Shown: positions 35,308-43,877 of the stretch, one piece after another
Layout of the letters: each line of letters begins with the position of its first letter
Numbering within the stretch: position 1 is the first letter of the stretch
From: Labrys okinawensis
GTDB taxonomy: Bacteria > Pseudomonadota > Alphaproteobacteria > Rhizobiales > Labraceae
DNA: 64,000 nt
Direction: 5' to 3'
NCBI RefSeq assembly: GCF_002982075.1
Contig: NZ_PUEJ01000001.1
Coordinates: 186,001-250,000, forward strand
Program-made: the position numbers and the translations under genes
Notes under the pieces: generated by a model
Told to the model about the DNA's origin: nothing
Seen by the model: only the letters and a program-made list of their open reading frames with translations
Database searches by the model: none

Positions 35308-36219
35308 ATGGATAAGCTCGATGCGATGCGGATGTTCGTGCGCCTCGTCGAAAGCGGAAGCTTTTCGAAGGCAGCGCGAGACCTGAACGTCAGCCAACCC
35401 ACGGTCAGCAAACAGCTGGCCGCGCTCGAAGCGCGGCTCGGGACCCTACTCCTCACGAGAAGTTCGCGCGCTCTTGCCGTGACGCCCGCAGGGCAGGACT
35501 ATTACGAGGCCGCCGTCCGTATCCTTCAGGATCTCGACTTCATCGAAGAGAGAATCCTTCAAGGGCAGTCGGCCCCTTCGGGACTGGTCCGCGTGACTCT
35601 CTCCCCGGCTTTCGGGAGGATGTTCGTCATTCCCCGTCTGGCGGATTTCAGGACCCGTTTCCCTGATATCGCGATTGAGATGGAAGTGTCCGGGCGGCAC
35701 GTTAATCTTATCGAAGAGGGAATAGACGTCGCGATCCGGATCGGTCGGCTCTCGGATTCCGCACTCGTCGCCCGGCACATCGGCGACATGCAGATGATAA
35801 CCCTGGCCTCCGCCGATTATCTGGCCCAACACGGCACGCCGCAAACGCTGGATGAGCTTCGCACCCACCAGCGCATCAGCTATGTCTACCAGGGAGAAAT
35901 CATCGGGTGGGGTTTCCAGGTAGACGGCCGTCAGGTCGCAGTCGACGGTGGGGGAGCGTTCCGCACGAACGACGCTGAGCATATCCGCGGCGCGGTCCTT
36001 GCGGGCCTCGGCATCGCCCATCATGCGAGTTGGCTATTCACGGATGTGCTGGCCTCAGGCGCGGTCGTCCGAATTTTGGACCAGCATGCCCCACCGCCTT
36101 TTCCGATCAGCGCAGTCACCGTCGCCGGGCGGCGCATGCCCTCCCGAGTGCGGCAATTCATCGATTTCCTCGCTGCGATTTGCGCCGAGGAGCCGGAATT
36201 AAGGATCGGCGGGGGCTAG
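35308..36219 (+). CDS. LysR-family transcriptional regulator
   Basis: Regulator of 303 residues. N-terminal winged helix (DAMRMFVRLVESGSFSKAAR, then NVSQPTVSKQLAALEARLGT) and a C-terminal effector domain (SGLVRVTLSPAFGRMFVIPR; HIRGAVLAGLGIAHHASWLF). The DAMRMFVRLVE start and the PxFP ending are typical of the group next to GST and oxidoreductase genes. I chose ATG 35308 behind GGGAGGG; the frame is open from 35230. Its TAG stop is the first three bases of repeat copy B. Confidence 0.93.
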   Translation: MDKLDAMRMFVRLVESGSFSKAARDLNVSQPTVSKQLAALEARLGTLLLTRSSRALAVTPAGQDYYEAAVRILQDLDFIEERILQGQSAPSGLVRVTLSPAFGRMFVIPRLADFRTRFPDIAIEMEVSGRHVNLIEEGIDVAIRIGRLSDSALVARHIGDMQMITLASADYLAQHGTPQTLDELRTHQRISYVYQGEIIGWGFQVDGRQVAVDGGGAFRTNDAEHIRGAVLAGLGIAHHASWLFTDVLASGAVVRILDQHAPPPFPISAVTVAGRRMPSRVRQFIDFLAAICAEEPELRIGGG

Positions 36220-36321
36220 AGCAAAGTGCGATTTCTCCGAACCGCACTTTGCTCTCTAATTCCTTGTTTCGACGCGTTTTCTTAATCGAAAAGTCTATCA
36301 ACTCTTCTGGAAAACGCTCTA
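36217..36321 (+). repeat. Dispersed palindromic repeat, copy B (most complete)
   Basis: A 105-bp element bounded by TAGAGC and GCTCTA. First stem-loop: AGAGCAAAGTGCG with CGCACTTTGCTCT; second: GCGTTTTCTTAATCGAAAAG with CTTCTGGAAAACGC. A spacer with TTCCTTGTTTCGACG lies between. Its first bases are the LysR stop codon. Confidence 0.88.
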
Positions 36322-36610
36322 GCGCCTCATGGAGCGGTCGGCTCCGGGTAGGTTGGCCCTGCGCAGCAGGGTATCGGAGGACGCTGAAAAGGGCCTTGTG
36401 CGGCATCTCGTCCGGTCGGCAGGAAAAGTGTCGCAAGCTATGGCGCGAAATCGGCCCGATACAATTGGATACAGTTCGGGGCGATTTGCCGGGCGGGCCG
36501 GTCTACCCAGCCCACGACGACGCCATTACAATGGAGCATGGAACAGGGGGCGATCGGTGCATCGCAAGGAGCCGGTCTTGTCCCGCTCGCCCTAGGCCGG
36601 AGTGTCACCC
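36322..36610. other. Leader region before the two-component genes
   Basis: 289 bases (391 from the LysR stop) with no open frame I can support. It should carry the promoter of the response regulator gene; the GGAG ribosome site lies at its end. No clear repeats other than copy B. Confidence 0.4.
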
Positions 36611-37330
36611 ATGGAATCGGTACCCCATATCGTCGTGGTCGACGACCATCGTGACATTCGCGACCTCGTCGGCAAATATCTCGCCCAGCATGGCTACCGC
36701 GTCAGCGTGGCCGAAAACGCTGCGGCGCTGCGGCGTCTGCTGGAGCGCAATGCGCCCGACCTCATCATCCTCGACGTGATGATGCCTGGCGAGGACGGCT
36801 TGAGCGTTTGCCGCCATCTGCGCAGCACCACGGTGGTGCCGATCATTTTCCTCACCGCCATGGTCGATGACACCGACAGGATCATCGGTCTCGAAATGGG
36901 GGCGGACGACTATCTCACCAAGCCGTTCAATCCGCGCGAATTGCTGGCGCGGATCAAGGCGGTGCTGCGCCGGGTCAACAGCCTGCCGCCCCAGCGCGGT
37001 GCCTTGAAGGCCAAGACCCTGCGCTTCGATCGCTGGCAGCTCAATGTCGGCCGCCGCGAGCTTGCCGGTTCGGACGGTGTCGCCATTCCCCTGAGCACGG
37101 CCGAGTTCCGGCTACTGACGGCCTTCCTCGACCATGCCGGCCTGGTGCTGAGCCGCGATCAATTGCTCGATCTCACGGTCGGCCGGGCCGCCGACACATT
37201 CGACCGGAGCATCGACAACCAGGTCAGCCGGCTGCGCAAGAAGATCGAGTCCGACCCGAAAAACCCCATGCTCATCAAGACCCATTGGGGCGGCGGCTAC
37301 AGTTTCACCGCGGAGGTCGAACAGGCATGA
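36611..37330 (+). CDS. Two-component response regulator, OmpR family
   Basis: Protein of 239 residues. Receiver domain with VVVDDHRDIRDLV (acidic pocket), phospho-acceptor aspartate in LIILDVMMPGEDGL (about residue 55), and the lysine in DDYLTKPFNPREL. C-terminal winged helix with LSTAEFRLLTAFLDHAGLVL and RSIDNQVSRLRKKIE. I chose ATG 36611 with GGAG upstream over the GTG at 36602. It overlaps the kinase gene as ATGA. The signal is unknown; the kinase has a large periplasmic domain. Confidence 0.93.
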   Translation: MESVPHIVVVDDHRDIRDLVGKYLAQHGYRVSVAENAAALRRLLERNAPDLIILDVMMPGEDGLSVCRHLRSTTVVPIIFLTAMVDDTDRIIGLEMGADDYLTKPFNPRELLARIKAVLRRVNSLPPQRGALKAKTLRFDRWQLNVGRRELAGSDGVAIPLSTAEFRLLTAFLDHAGLVLSRDQLLDLTVGRAADTFDRSIDNQVSRLRKKIESDPKNPMLIKTHWGGGYSFTAEVEQA

Positions 37331-38775
37331 TGGCCTTGTGGCGGCGCAGCCTGGCTGCCCAGATCATAACATTCATGCTGCTGGCCCTGGCGGTATCGCA
37401 GGGCATCGGCTTTCTCGTCTCCTGGGACGAGCGCGGCCAGGCCATGCGCGCGGCGGCCAAGGGCGAGTTCTTCAGCCGGGCTGCTTCGCTGGCTTTGTCG
37501 TTGAATGCGACGCCGGATGCGGTCCATGGCGACATCCTTGCCGTCAGCGGCACCATTTATTCGCGCTTCTGGTTGTCCACCCAGGAGCCAGTCGACGCGA
37601 CGGCCTGGGCCAAGGACGCCTGGAAGCGCCTTCACGAGCCCCTCCCGCCCGCCAAAATGCCCGGCCATCCCAAGCCGAACCGTGGCCCGGCCATGGCGAC
37701 CGTCCCGGAAATACCAACCGGCGCCGCTTTCGCCAGCGAACCGTCCCGCTGGATGGAGATCGCACCCCAGTCCTGGCTGCTCGCCCGCCCGGCCAAGTTC
37801 CAATATCTCGACACCGCGATCGGCATGGGCCTGGCCGTCCAGCTCGACCGGGGCATGTGGCTCAACGCCGCTTACGCCAAGAACTATCATAACGCCTTCT
37901 GGACCTCGCAATCGGCCCTTTCTCTCGGCATCACGGCGCTGGTACTGTCGGTCATTGCCGTGTTGGTGGCCCGCGGCATCGCCCGGCCGATGCGGCGCCT
38001 GGCAACCGCGGCGGAACTGCTCGGGCGAGGCGAGGCCGTGCCGCCTTTGCCGGAGTCCGGGCCTGACGACATCCGCCAGACCGCCGAGGCCTTCAACCGC
38101 ATGCAGGCCCGGCTGCAGCGCTTCGTCGAAGACCGCACCCGCATGCTCGCGGCCATCGGACATGATTTGCGCACGCCGCTGACCTCCTTGCGCCTGCGAG
38201 CCGAATTCGTCTCCGACCCGGAGATCCAGGACAAGATGCTCAAGACCATTGCCGAGATCCAGACCATGACGGAATCGGCGCTGGCCTTCGCGCGCGAGCA
38301 GGCAACGGCCGAGACAACCCGCACGGTCGATCTCTCCGCCCTGGTGGAAAGTCTGTGTGACGATCTGGTCGAGATCGGCCAGAACGTGGCCTTTCTCGAT
38401 GGTCCGAAGATCAGTTATCGCTGTCGCCCCGATGCGCTGCGGCGGGCCGTCCGCAATCTGGTCGAGAATGCCGTGCGCTATGGCGAGCGCGCGCGGGTCA
38501 CGCTGGCGCGCTCGGCCGAGAGCATCGACATCGTCATCGAGGACGACGGGCCGGGCATACCCGAGGGCGTCGGCGACCAGGTTTTCGCTCCCTTCTTCCG
38601 TCTCGAGCATTCGCGCAACCGCGAGACGGGGGGAGTAGGACTTGGCCTCTCGATCGCCCGGGCCATCGCCCGCCACCATGGCGGGGACATCCGGCTCTTC
38701 AACCAGGCCAAAGGCTTGCGGGCGGTGATCGGTCTGCCGCTCGTCACGGCCCGCAATGCCCGGGCCAGGGCTTGA
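37327..38775 (+). CDS. Sensor histidine kinase (HAMP, HisKA, HATPase)
   Basis: Membrane kinase of 482 residues partnered with the upstream regulator. TM1 (AQIITFMLLALAVSQGIGF), a periplasmic domain of about 160 residues with proline-rich LPPAKMPGHPKPNRGPAM, TM2 (LGITALVLSVIAVLVARGI), then HAMP. The phospho-histidine is in AAIGHDLRTPLTSLRLRAEF (about 279), N box VENAVRYGERARV, G boxes DDGPGIP and GVGLGLSIARAI. This layout resembles EnvZ/RisS-like kinases. Start at the ATG overlapping the regulator stop. Confidence 0.93.
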   Translation: MMALWRRSLAAQIITFMLLALAVSQGIGFLVSWDERGQAMRAAAKGEFFSRAASLALSLNATPDAVHGDILAVSGTIYSRFWLSTQEPVDATAWAKDAWKRLHEPLPPAKMPGHPKPNRGPAMATVPEIPTGAAFASEPSRWMEIAPQSWLLARPAKFQYLDTAIGMGLAVQLDRGMWLNAAYAKNYHNAFWTSQSALSLGITALVLSVIAVLVARGIARPMRRLATAAELLGRGEAVPPLPESGPDDIRQTAEAFNRMQARLQRFVEDRTRMLAAIGHDLRTPLTSLRLRAEFVSDPEIQDKMLKTIAEIQTMTESALAFAREQATAETTRTVDLSALVESLCDDLVEIGQNVAFLDGPKISYRCRPDALRRAVRNLVENAVRYGERARVTLARSAESIDIVIEDDGPGIPEGVGDQVFAPFFRLEHSRNRETGGVGLGLSIARAIARHHGGDIRLFNQAKGLRAVIGLPLVTARNARARA

Positions 38776-38831
38776 CCCGCCAGGCATCGGCGTCGTCTTC
38801 CCCGGCCGCATGTGAGGCAGAATCCCTGCCT

Positions 38832-38931
38832 GGAGCAAAGCGCGATTCGTTGAACCGCACTTTCTCTCTATCTTTTGCTTCGGCGCGTTTTCTTCGTCGA
38901 AAAGTCCATCGACTTTTCTGGAGACGCTTTA
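38832..38931 (-). repeat. Dispersed palindromic repeat, copy C
   Basis: About 100 bp, collinear with copy B (GGAGCAAAGCGCGATTCG ... GCGTTTTCTTCGTCGAAAAG ... ACTTTTCTGGAGACGC). On the minus strand it begins TAAAGCG, and this TAA is the stop codon of the 98-residue membrane protein gene. Confidence 0.85.
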
Positions 38932-39225
38932 TTCGACCATCGGCAGGGACATGTGCCGCGGCATCGCCGCCGCCGGATCGGCGATTGCAGCGACCGACGT
39001 AGGATGGGCCGAGCCTTTGGCATGGGGATCCGGTCCGACGAGCAGGCTCACGGCGATGATCATCGGAATCGAGGCGATGACGAGGATATCGAAAAGCGTC
39101 CCGCCCGCGCGGCGATAGGCGATGGCGGCAGGGCCGTCCAGTTTCTCATAGGCCGGATCTCCGACGAAAGGCACCTCATCGTCGACGACCTTCGATCGCG
39201 TGGAAAAATCTGCAAAGGATGTCAC
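38929..39225 (-). CDS. Small membrane protein of unknown function
   Basis: Frame of 98 codons from a GTG start with GGAGG seven bases upstream. A soluble N-terminal part (DDEVPFVGDPAYEKLDGPAA) is followed by one membrane helix (GTLFDILVIASIPMIIAVSL) and a tail rich in A, H and P. The ribosome site, membrane helix and regular codon use support a real gene; I do not recognise a family. Its stop lies in repeat copy C. Confidence 0.6.
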   Translation of the reverse strand: MTSFADFSTRSKVVDDEVPFVGDPAYEKLDGPAAIAYRRAGGTLFDILVIASIPMIIAVSLLVGPDPHAKGSAHPTSVAAIADPAAAMPRHMSLPMVE

Positions 39226-39694
39226 GGTCTTGCCTCCAGTTGCATGGCACGACCGTAAGCACCCTTTGTCGCGGGACTTCGCCGGCTGGGTCGAAATTTG
39301 TCGAAAAGCTTGTACCCGCGCGCCCTGTGACATTTGGATACCGTGGTTCGGCATTGTCCGCCCGGAGCTGTCGCAGCCGGCATTCGTTTGCAGGATCCGC
39401 GGAAAGCCGGAGTAGTTCTGCCTGCTCCGGCTTCGATGGAGACCTGCGACACTTTCTTACAAAACAACCCGCTTCCCGACAAACTTGTGAGGCAATTGCC
39501 GATTATTAACAAAACAACGGCAATAGAAACGTGTCACCCGATCGGTGTTGATCGATTATAGATCGGACTTGCAATTCCTTTAATGGAAACAGGAAATATC
39601 ACGTTCGGCGTTGCCGAATTACTCTCTAACTCGCTTTTCTTCATTGCTAAAATCCATAATTTTGGAAGGAGCGAAAGCAAAATGGCGAGGCAAA
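39226..39694. other. Intergenic stretch before the 38-residue peptide gene
   Basis: The first 200 bases are GC-rich without a supportable gene. From about 39440 the DNA is AT-rich. It contains the palindrome GGCAATTGCC (39491-39500) and an inverted pair ATTGCCG / CGGCAAT (39495-39501 and 39518-39524), plausible operator or leader structures for the short transcript ending at 39898. Confidence 0.4.
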
Positions 39695-39811
39695 ATGAGC
39701 GACCAGATACTCACTGTTATACTTCCAGCCGCAAAATACATTTATATTGTTTCTGTAATATCCTTTCTCACGGTCCAGGCTTTAATCACCTATCGCTATT
39801 ATAATGGTTGA
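39695..39811 (+). CDS. Candidate 38-residue single-helix membrane peptide
   Basis: Short open frame, MSDQILTVILPAAKYIYIV then SVISFLTVQALITYRYYNG, with one long hydrophobic helix and positively charged end. A GAGG ribosome site is 5 bases upstream. It lies in AT-rich DNA unlike its neighbours and is followed 48 bases later by a strong intrinsic terminator, which supports a separate transcript. No family recognised; it might instead be part of a small RNA. Confidence 0.5.
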   Translation: MSDQILTVILPAAKYIYIVSVISFLTVQALITYRYYNG

Positions 39812-39858
39812 ATAAAGCATTATTCTCATCTTCTGGTATATTTGAGCGGAAGACGTTT

Positions 39859-39898
39859 CTCGGCCCGTATCAATGATGCGGGCCGAGCGCGTTTTTTT
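39859..39898 (+). terminator. Intrinsic terminator
   Basis: Nine-base perfect stem CTCGGCCCG / CGGGCCGAG with an 11-base loop, followed after CGC G by seven T residues (39892-39898). On the plus strand it ends the short transcript that holds the 38-codon gene. On the minus strand no T-run is present, so it does not terminate the operon that ends at 39953. Confidence 0.85.
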
Positions 39899-39952
39899 GC
39901 GCCTTCCATGGCAGGATCGTCTCTCCATCGCCGGCATGAGCGCTGCAAAGGC

Positions 39953-40918
39953 TTAGGCGGGCGCCCCTCGGAAATGGCGGATTGCCCCCTTGTCGACAAT
40001 GAAGGATATAGCGCTGAGGCCGCGCAGATTACCATCTTCGTCGAAGGTCACCGAGCCATAGGGCGTGTTCCAGCTGCGCGCTCGCATGGCTTTCCCGAGC
40101 TCGGCTCCGTTCAGTTCAGGAAAAAGCGCGATTGCCTGCAGGGCGACCGTCAAGGCAATGACGGATGTCGGCAGATACCCCTGGACGGGCGCATCGCCAT
40201 TCTCACTCAGCAGGGCCGAGAGGATCTGCGTCGAGATGCGGCATCCTTCGGCTGCTTCGACCGCCCGTTCGACGAAACTGGGTGTATAGCAATCGTCACC
40301 GACGGATATTGTGCAGTCGAGTCCCTGTTTTCGCACACCTCTCGCGACATCGGCGCAGAATTCATGAATTCCTGCGATATAGAGCGTGGAAACCGTGGAC
40401 GGCAACGCTGCAAGACCGGTATCGTCGGCAATTTCGACCACGGCCGGAGCGTGACCCGCCGCTTCGAGGCGTTGCCGCAGCTCCGCTGCAAGCGCCTGGC
40501 TATAGGCCTGACGCTCAAAGCAGATCGCGGGGTGCTCTCCGGGGGGAGCGATGGTCACCATGGACCGCGCCGTCCGGCCATCCGTGCCGAAAGCCCGCAA
40601 GACCCCGGGCCAACCCCGTGGATTCAGATGGGGGTGGCTGGTGGCCGGAGCGATGAAAGCCATGTTGCGGGCGGCATAGACGGGGACGGCGGCAACGGCA
40701 GCCGCCGCGCTGAGATGTCCGACGACGATGGGAACGCCGCTGTCGGCCAGGCGTCGGGCCGCCTGAACCGCCGCCTTTGGGTCGCGTTCGTCGTTCTCCC
40801 AGACATAGGAGGCTTCGACGCCGAGCCAGGCCTTGGCCACCACGAAGGCCTCGAGCAGTTCCTGCGTGTGAGCGCCCCCGTCATTGGCAGCCAGGCCGAT
40901 GCGCAGATGCTTGTTCAA
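39953..40918 (-). CDS. Type-1 periplasmic-binding-fold protein without signal peptide
   Basis: Protein of 321 residues with the branched-chain-amino-acid-binding (LivJ/AmiC) fold: LRIGLAANDGGAHTQELLEA at the start, GVPIVVGHLSAAAAVAAVPV (about 61-80), FIAPATSHPHLNPRGWPGV and the late PYGSVTFDEDGNLRGLSA typical of the family. Translation most likely begins at TTG 40918, with GGAGGG upstream, so there is no signal sequence; the frame is open to 41023 but the extension is not a signal peptide. It should therefore be cytosolic, like AmiC. It is the last gene of the predicted hydrazine operon, where it may sense or carry the product. Confidence 0.82.
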   Translation of the reverse strand: MNKHLRIGLAANDGGAHTQELLEAFVVAKAWLGVEASYVWENDERDPKAAVQAARRLADSGVPIVVGHLSAAAAVAAVPVYAARNMAFIAPATSHPHLNPRGWPGVLRAFGTDGRTARSMVTIAPPGEHPAICFERQAYSQALAAELRQRLEAAGHAPAVVEIADDTGLAALPSTVSTLYIAGIHEFCADVARGVRKQGLDCTISVGDDCYTPSFVERAVEAAEGCRISTQILSALLSENGDAPVQGYLPTSVIALTVALQAIALFPELNGAELGKAMRARSWNTPYGSVTFDEDGNLRGLSAISFIVDKGAIRHFRGAPA

Positions 40919-41006
40919 GAATGAAGCCCTCCGAATGGCAGGAAGCCGGCCATCATGCAGCCTTGACGGGAGCGGCGGCCAAGAGGCGCGCCTGCGCCGC
41001 CATAGT

Positions 41007-42287
41007 TCATGCAGCACCTGCAAGCAGTTCGGTTCTGGACTCGCTCAAGGCCGTGCAGCGGGCGATGATCTCGATCCCTTCCTCCAGAAGGGCCTCGGGC
41101 GTTGTCAGGGGCGGCAGTAGTTTGAGCGTGTTGCCATGCGGCCCGCAGGTTTCGACGATGAGTCCTTGTTCGAAGCAGGCCCTGGACACCGCGTCGGCGC
41201 GGCCCTCGGTGGAAAAGCGCAGGCCCAGCATCATGCCCCGGCCCACGACGCTCACGCCGCGATGGCGCGAGGCGATTTCGTTGAGCCCCGAGCGCACGAT
41301 GACGGCATTGGCGCGGACCTCGCCGATGAAATCGCCGGTGAGCCAGTAATGCCGGATGGCGGCGGTCGCGGTCACGAAGGAAAGGTTCGAGCCGCGGAAC
41401 GTGCCATTGTGTTCGCCGGGCGCCCATTGGTCGTGCTCGCTGCGTATCAGCAACAGCGACATCGGCAGCCCAAAGCCGCTGATCGACTTGGAGACGCAGA
41501 TGAGATCCGGCTTGATGCCGCTGGCCTCGAAGGCGAAGAAGTCACCGGTGCGCCCGCAGCCCGTCTGGATTTCATCGATGATCAGCAGCGATCCCAGCCG
41601 GCTCGCCAGGGCAGCCAGTCGCTGCAGCCAGCCAGGCGAGGCGGTTTCGAGGCCTCCCTCGCCCTGGACCACCTCGACCACGAAAGCCGCCGGCGCCTCC
41701 CAGCCCGAATTCGGGTCATCGAGAAACTTCTCGATGATGGCGATCGTGTCGACCTTCTGGCCGAAATAGCCTTCGAACGGCGCCCTGAGGACATTGTTGA
41801 GGGGCTGGCCCGCCGCCCGGCGTTTGCCGTTCTCGGCGCTGGCCGCGAGGGCGCCCAGTGATACACCGTGAAAGCCACGCGTGAAGGCGACGATCTGGTG
41901 TCGGCCGGTGACCTTGCGGGCGAGCTTGAAGGCCGCCTCGACGGCGTTGGTGCCCGTCGGGCCGACGAATTGAAGGCGGTAGTCGGCCAGGTTTCGCGGT
42001 GCCAGGATGTGATCGAAGAAGGCCTCCATGAAGTCGGCTTTGGCAGTGGTATAGAGGTCGAGCGACTGGCAGATGCCATTCTCGTTGAGATGGCCGATCA
42101 GGGCCTCGCGCAGATATGGATTGTTGTGTCCATAATTGAGCGAGCCGGCTCCCGCCAGAAAATCGAGATATCGTCGCCCCTGGGAATCGAAGACATGGCT
42201 TCCTTCCGCCCGCTTGAAGAGTGCGGGAAAATGGCGGCAATAGGTGCGAACCTGCGACTCGTGTCGTTCGATGACTTCAATGGACAT
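41007..42287 (-). CDS. Diaminobutyrate-2-oxoglutarate aminotransferase (EctB/DAT type)
   Basis: PLP enzyme of 426 residues that makes L-2,4-diaminobutyrate from aspartate semialdehyde and glutamate. Class III signatures: FLAGAGSLNYGHNNPYLREA (about 43-62), FVGPTGTNAVEAAFKLARK, the aspartate of the cofactor site in LLIIDEIQTGCGRTG, and the catalytic lysine in ICVSKSISGFGLPM (about 265). The start has GGGAG eight bases upstream. There are no ectA or ectC genes nearby, so this is not ectoine synthesis. Its place behind two N-monooxygenase genes suggests diaminobutyrate is a building block of the metabolite made by the operon. Confidence 0.92.
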   Translation of the reverse strand: MSIEVIERHESQVRTYCRHFPALFKRAEGSHVFDSQGRRYLDFLAGAGSLNYGHNNPYLREALIGHLNENGICQSLDLYTTAKADFMEAFFDHILAPRNLADYRLQFVGPTGTNAVEAAFKLARKVTGRHQIVAFTRGFHGVSLGALAASAENGKRRAAGQPLNNVLRAPFEGYFGQKVDTIAIIEKFLDDPNSGWEAPAAFVVEVVQGEGGLETASPGWLQRLAALASRLGSLLIIDEIQTGCGRTGDFFAFEASGIKPDLICVSKSISGFGLPMSLLLIRSEHDQWAPGEHNGTFRGSNLSFVTATAAIRHYWLTGDFIGEVRANAVIVRSGLNEIASRHRGVSVVGRGMMLGLRFSTEGRADAVSRACFEQGLIVETCGPHGNTLKLLPPLTTPEALLEEGIEIIARCTALSESRTELLAGAA

Positions 42288-42318
42288 CTCAATCTCCCTG
42301 AAGAACGATTTGCCGGGC

Positions 42319-42382
42319 GCTCTGGAACAAGCGCGTGCGCGGCTGGAGGCTTGTTTTCTCCAATTCTTTATTTCGACGTGTC
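42319..42382 (+). repeat. Dispersed repeat, copy D (degenerate first half)
   Basis: The segment around TTCTCCAATTCTTTATTTCG aligns with the central part of copy B (CTCTCTAATTCCTTGTTTCG), and the flank GGAACAAGCGCG with its left arm. The second stem-loop of the repeat is missing. It lies between the aminotransferase and the second monooxygenase genes. Confidence 0.6.
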
Positions 42383-42415
42383 CTTGCGGCTGGCGGTCGC
42401 CTCGAGCCGCAAGGC
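42383..42415 (-). other. Stem-loop just behind the second monooxygenase gene
   Basis: Perfect 10-base inverted repeat CCTTGCGGCT / AGCCGCAAGG with a 13-base spacer, beginning 3 bases after the stop codon on the minus strand. No T-run, so it may attenuate or stabilise the message before the aminotransferase gene. Role inferred. Confidence 0.5.
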
Positions 42416-42418
42416 GCC

Positions 42419-43789
42419 TCAGGCGGCGCTCATCTGCTTTTTCTCGTCGCCGTGCTGGTCGACCGGATGCGGCAGGCTGGCCTGCAGGTGCGATCGAATG
42501 CCCTCGAAGATCTTCTCAGCCTTGTAGGCAATCAGACTGAAGGACTGGGTATCGGCAATGCCGTGTGTGTGCTCGCAATGGCCGTTCATCCAGATGGGAG
42601 CGCTCACCCGGCCGGACGTCTTGAGCCTGTAGTCCGGCGTGATGGCGAGGAGGCCGTCATATTCACGCTCCACCTCGCCCTCGATGCCCGAGAGCAGGCG
42701 ATCGGGCGCGGTATCGCGATATCCGGTGGCGAGGATGACGAAATCCGCCTCGAGCGGGGCAGCAGGAGCCTCCGTCATGATGTCGCGAAGCCGAAGGCTG
42801 AGTTGCTCGCCGATCTGCTGAACGGCCTCGATCTCGTGGCGGTCTATGATCGTGGCGTTCGACAGGCCCATCAGGCGCCGTTCATAGAGGAAGTTCCATT
42901 CCTGTGCCGAGCATTCGGCGTCGACTCCGGAGAAGTTGGTCGCCCAGGATTTTTCGAAGATCCGGCGCCGGGCGGCCGGAGTTGCCGCCGAAAAACGAAC
43001 GGCCTCGGGCGGCATGTAGATCTGGTTCGAGAACTGGGACATGTCATATTGCCGGAATGGCAGGCCCCGGTGAAGGGACGTGACATGGATGCGCTCCGGT
43101 TCATAGCGCGTCAAAAGATCGTGCATGATTTCCGCCGCACTGAGGCCTGAGCCGACAATGGCGACGTGGAGGGGCCTGCCGGCCGCGGCACGAACGCGCT
43201 CGTCCAATTCCTTGCGATAATAGAGATAGGTGCCGGCGTGACGGGCGAGGTGATTGGGAGCCGCCTCGAACTGGTCGGGCAGGAAGGGTTCCATGCCGCA
43301 GGCCAGCATCACTTGGCGGGCACGATAGCGCCCCTTGCCGGTCGTAACCGCCAGGGTGCGGCGCTCGCCGTCCGAAGCGGGGCCGATCGCCTCCACCGCC
43401 TCGCCATAGCGCACATACTGGCCGAGTTGCCGCGCAGCCCAGCCGACATAGTCGGACCACTCGATCCGGCTTACGGCTCCGCTCCAGGCGCCGTGTTCGA
43501 ACAGCCTGCCTTGGGTCTTGAGATAGCGCGCGAACGTGAAGGCGCTGCCTGGATCTCTCGGCGTCGCCAGATCCCGGTAGTGGTTGTGATTGATGTTGGT
43601 CCCCGGCAGGAGAAGGCCGCCTTGCCAGGCGGTACTCGATTGCTTTTCCAGGAAAACGACCTTGTGGCGCATGTCGGGCGGCAGCGAACCGGCGCGGACA
43701 TTGTCCTCGATAGCGGCTGCCACGGCAATTGCCGCCGGGCCGAAGCCGATGCAGACCAGTTCGTGCGTGTTGTCAATGGAACCTGTCAT
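42419..43789 (-). CDS. Flavin N-monooxygenase, SidA/IucD/PvdA family (second copy)
   Basis: FAD- and NADPH-dependent amine N-hydroxylase, about 456 residues. FAD motif CIGFGPAAIAVAAAI (13-27), substrate region NHNHYRDLATPRDPGSAFTF and ARYLKTQGRLF, NADPH motif VAIVGSGLSAAEIMHDL (about 211), and ATGYRD near 353. The FAD motif reads GPAA instead of the usual GPAN, and it differs strongly from the paralogue upstream, so the two likely act on different amines or do different oxidations. I chose ATG 43789 behind GGAG; ATG 43813 is also possible. Part of the predicted N-N bond operon. Confidence 0.88.
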   Translation of the reverse strand: MTGSIDNTHELVCIGFGPAAIAVAAAIEDNVRAGSLPPDMRHKVVFLEKQSSTAWQGGLLLPGTNINHNHYRDLATPRDPGSAFTFARYLKTQGRLFEHGAWSGAVSRIEWSDYVGWAARQLGQYVRYGEAVEAIGPASDGERRTLAVTTGKGRYRARQVMLACGMEPFLPDQFEAAPNHLARHAGTYLYYRKELDERVRAAAGRPLHVAIVGSGLSAAEIMHDLLTRYEPERIHVTSLHRGLPFRQYDMSQFSNQIYMPPEAVRFSAATPAARRRIFEKSWATNFSGVDAECSAQEWNFLYERRLMGLSNATIIDRHEIEAVQQIGEQLSLRLRDIMTEAPAAPLEADFVILATGYRDTAPDRLLSGIEGEVEREYDGLLAITPDYRLKTSGRVSAPIWMNGHCEHTHGIADTQSFSLIAYKAEKIFEGIRSHLQASLPHPVDQHGDEKKQMSAA

Positions 43790-43877
43790 CTTGGCATTCT
43801 CCACACTGGACATGGTTGGCGGACCGCGATCCGAACCATCTCGAACAAGGGCAGGCTTGGTTGGCTGGAAAGCCCGG

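Noticed and set aside
37297..38838. 513-codon minus-strand open frame
   Set aside because: Antisense to the histidine kinase gene, which has all catalytic boxes.
41007..42287. Ectoine biosynthesis locus
   Set aside because: Only the EctB-like aminotransferase is present; no ectA, ectC or ask_ect nearby.
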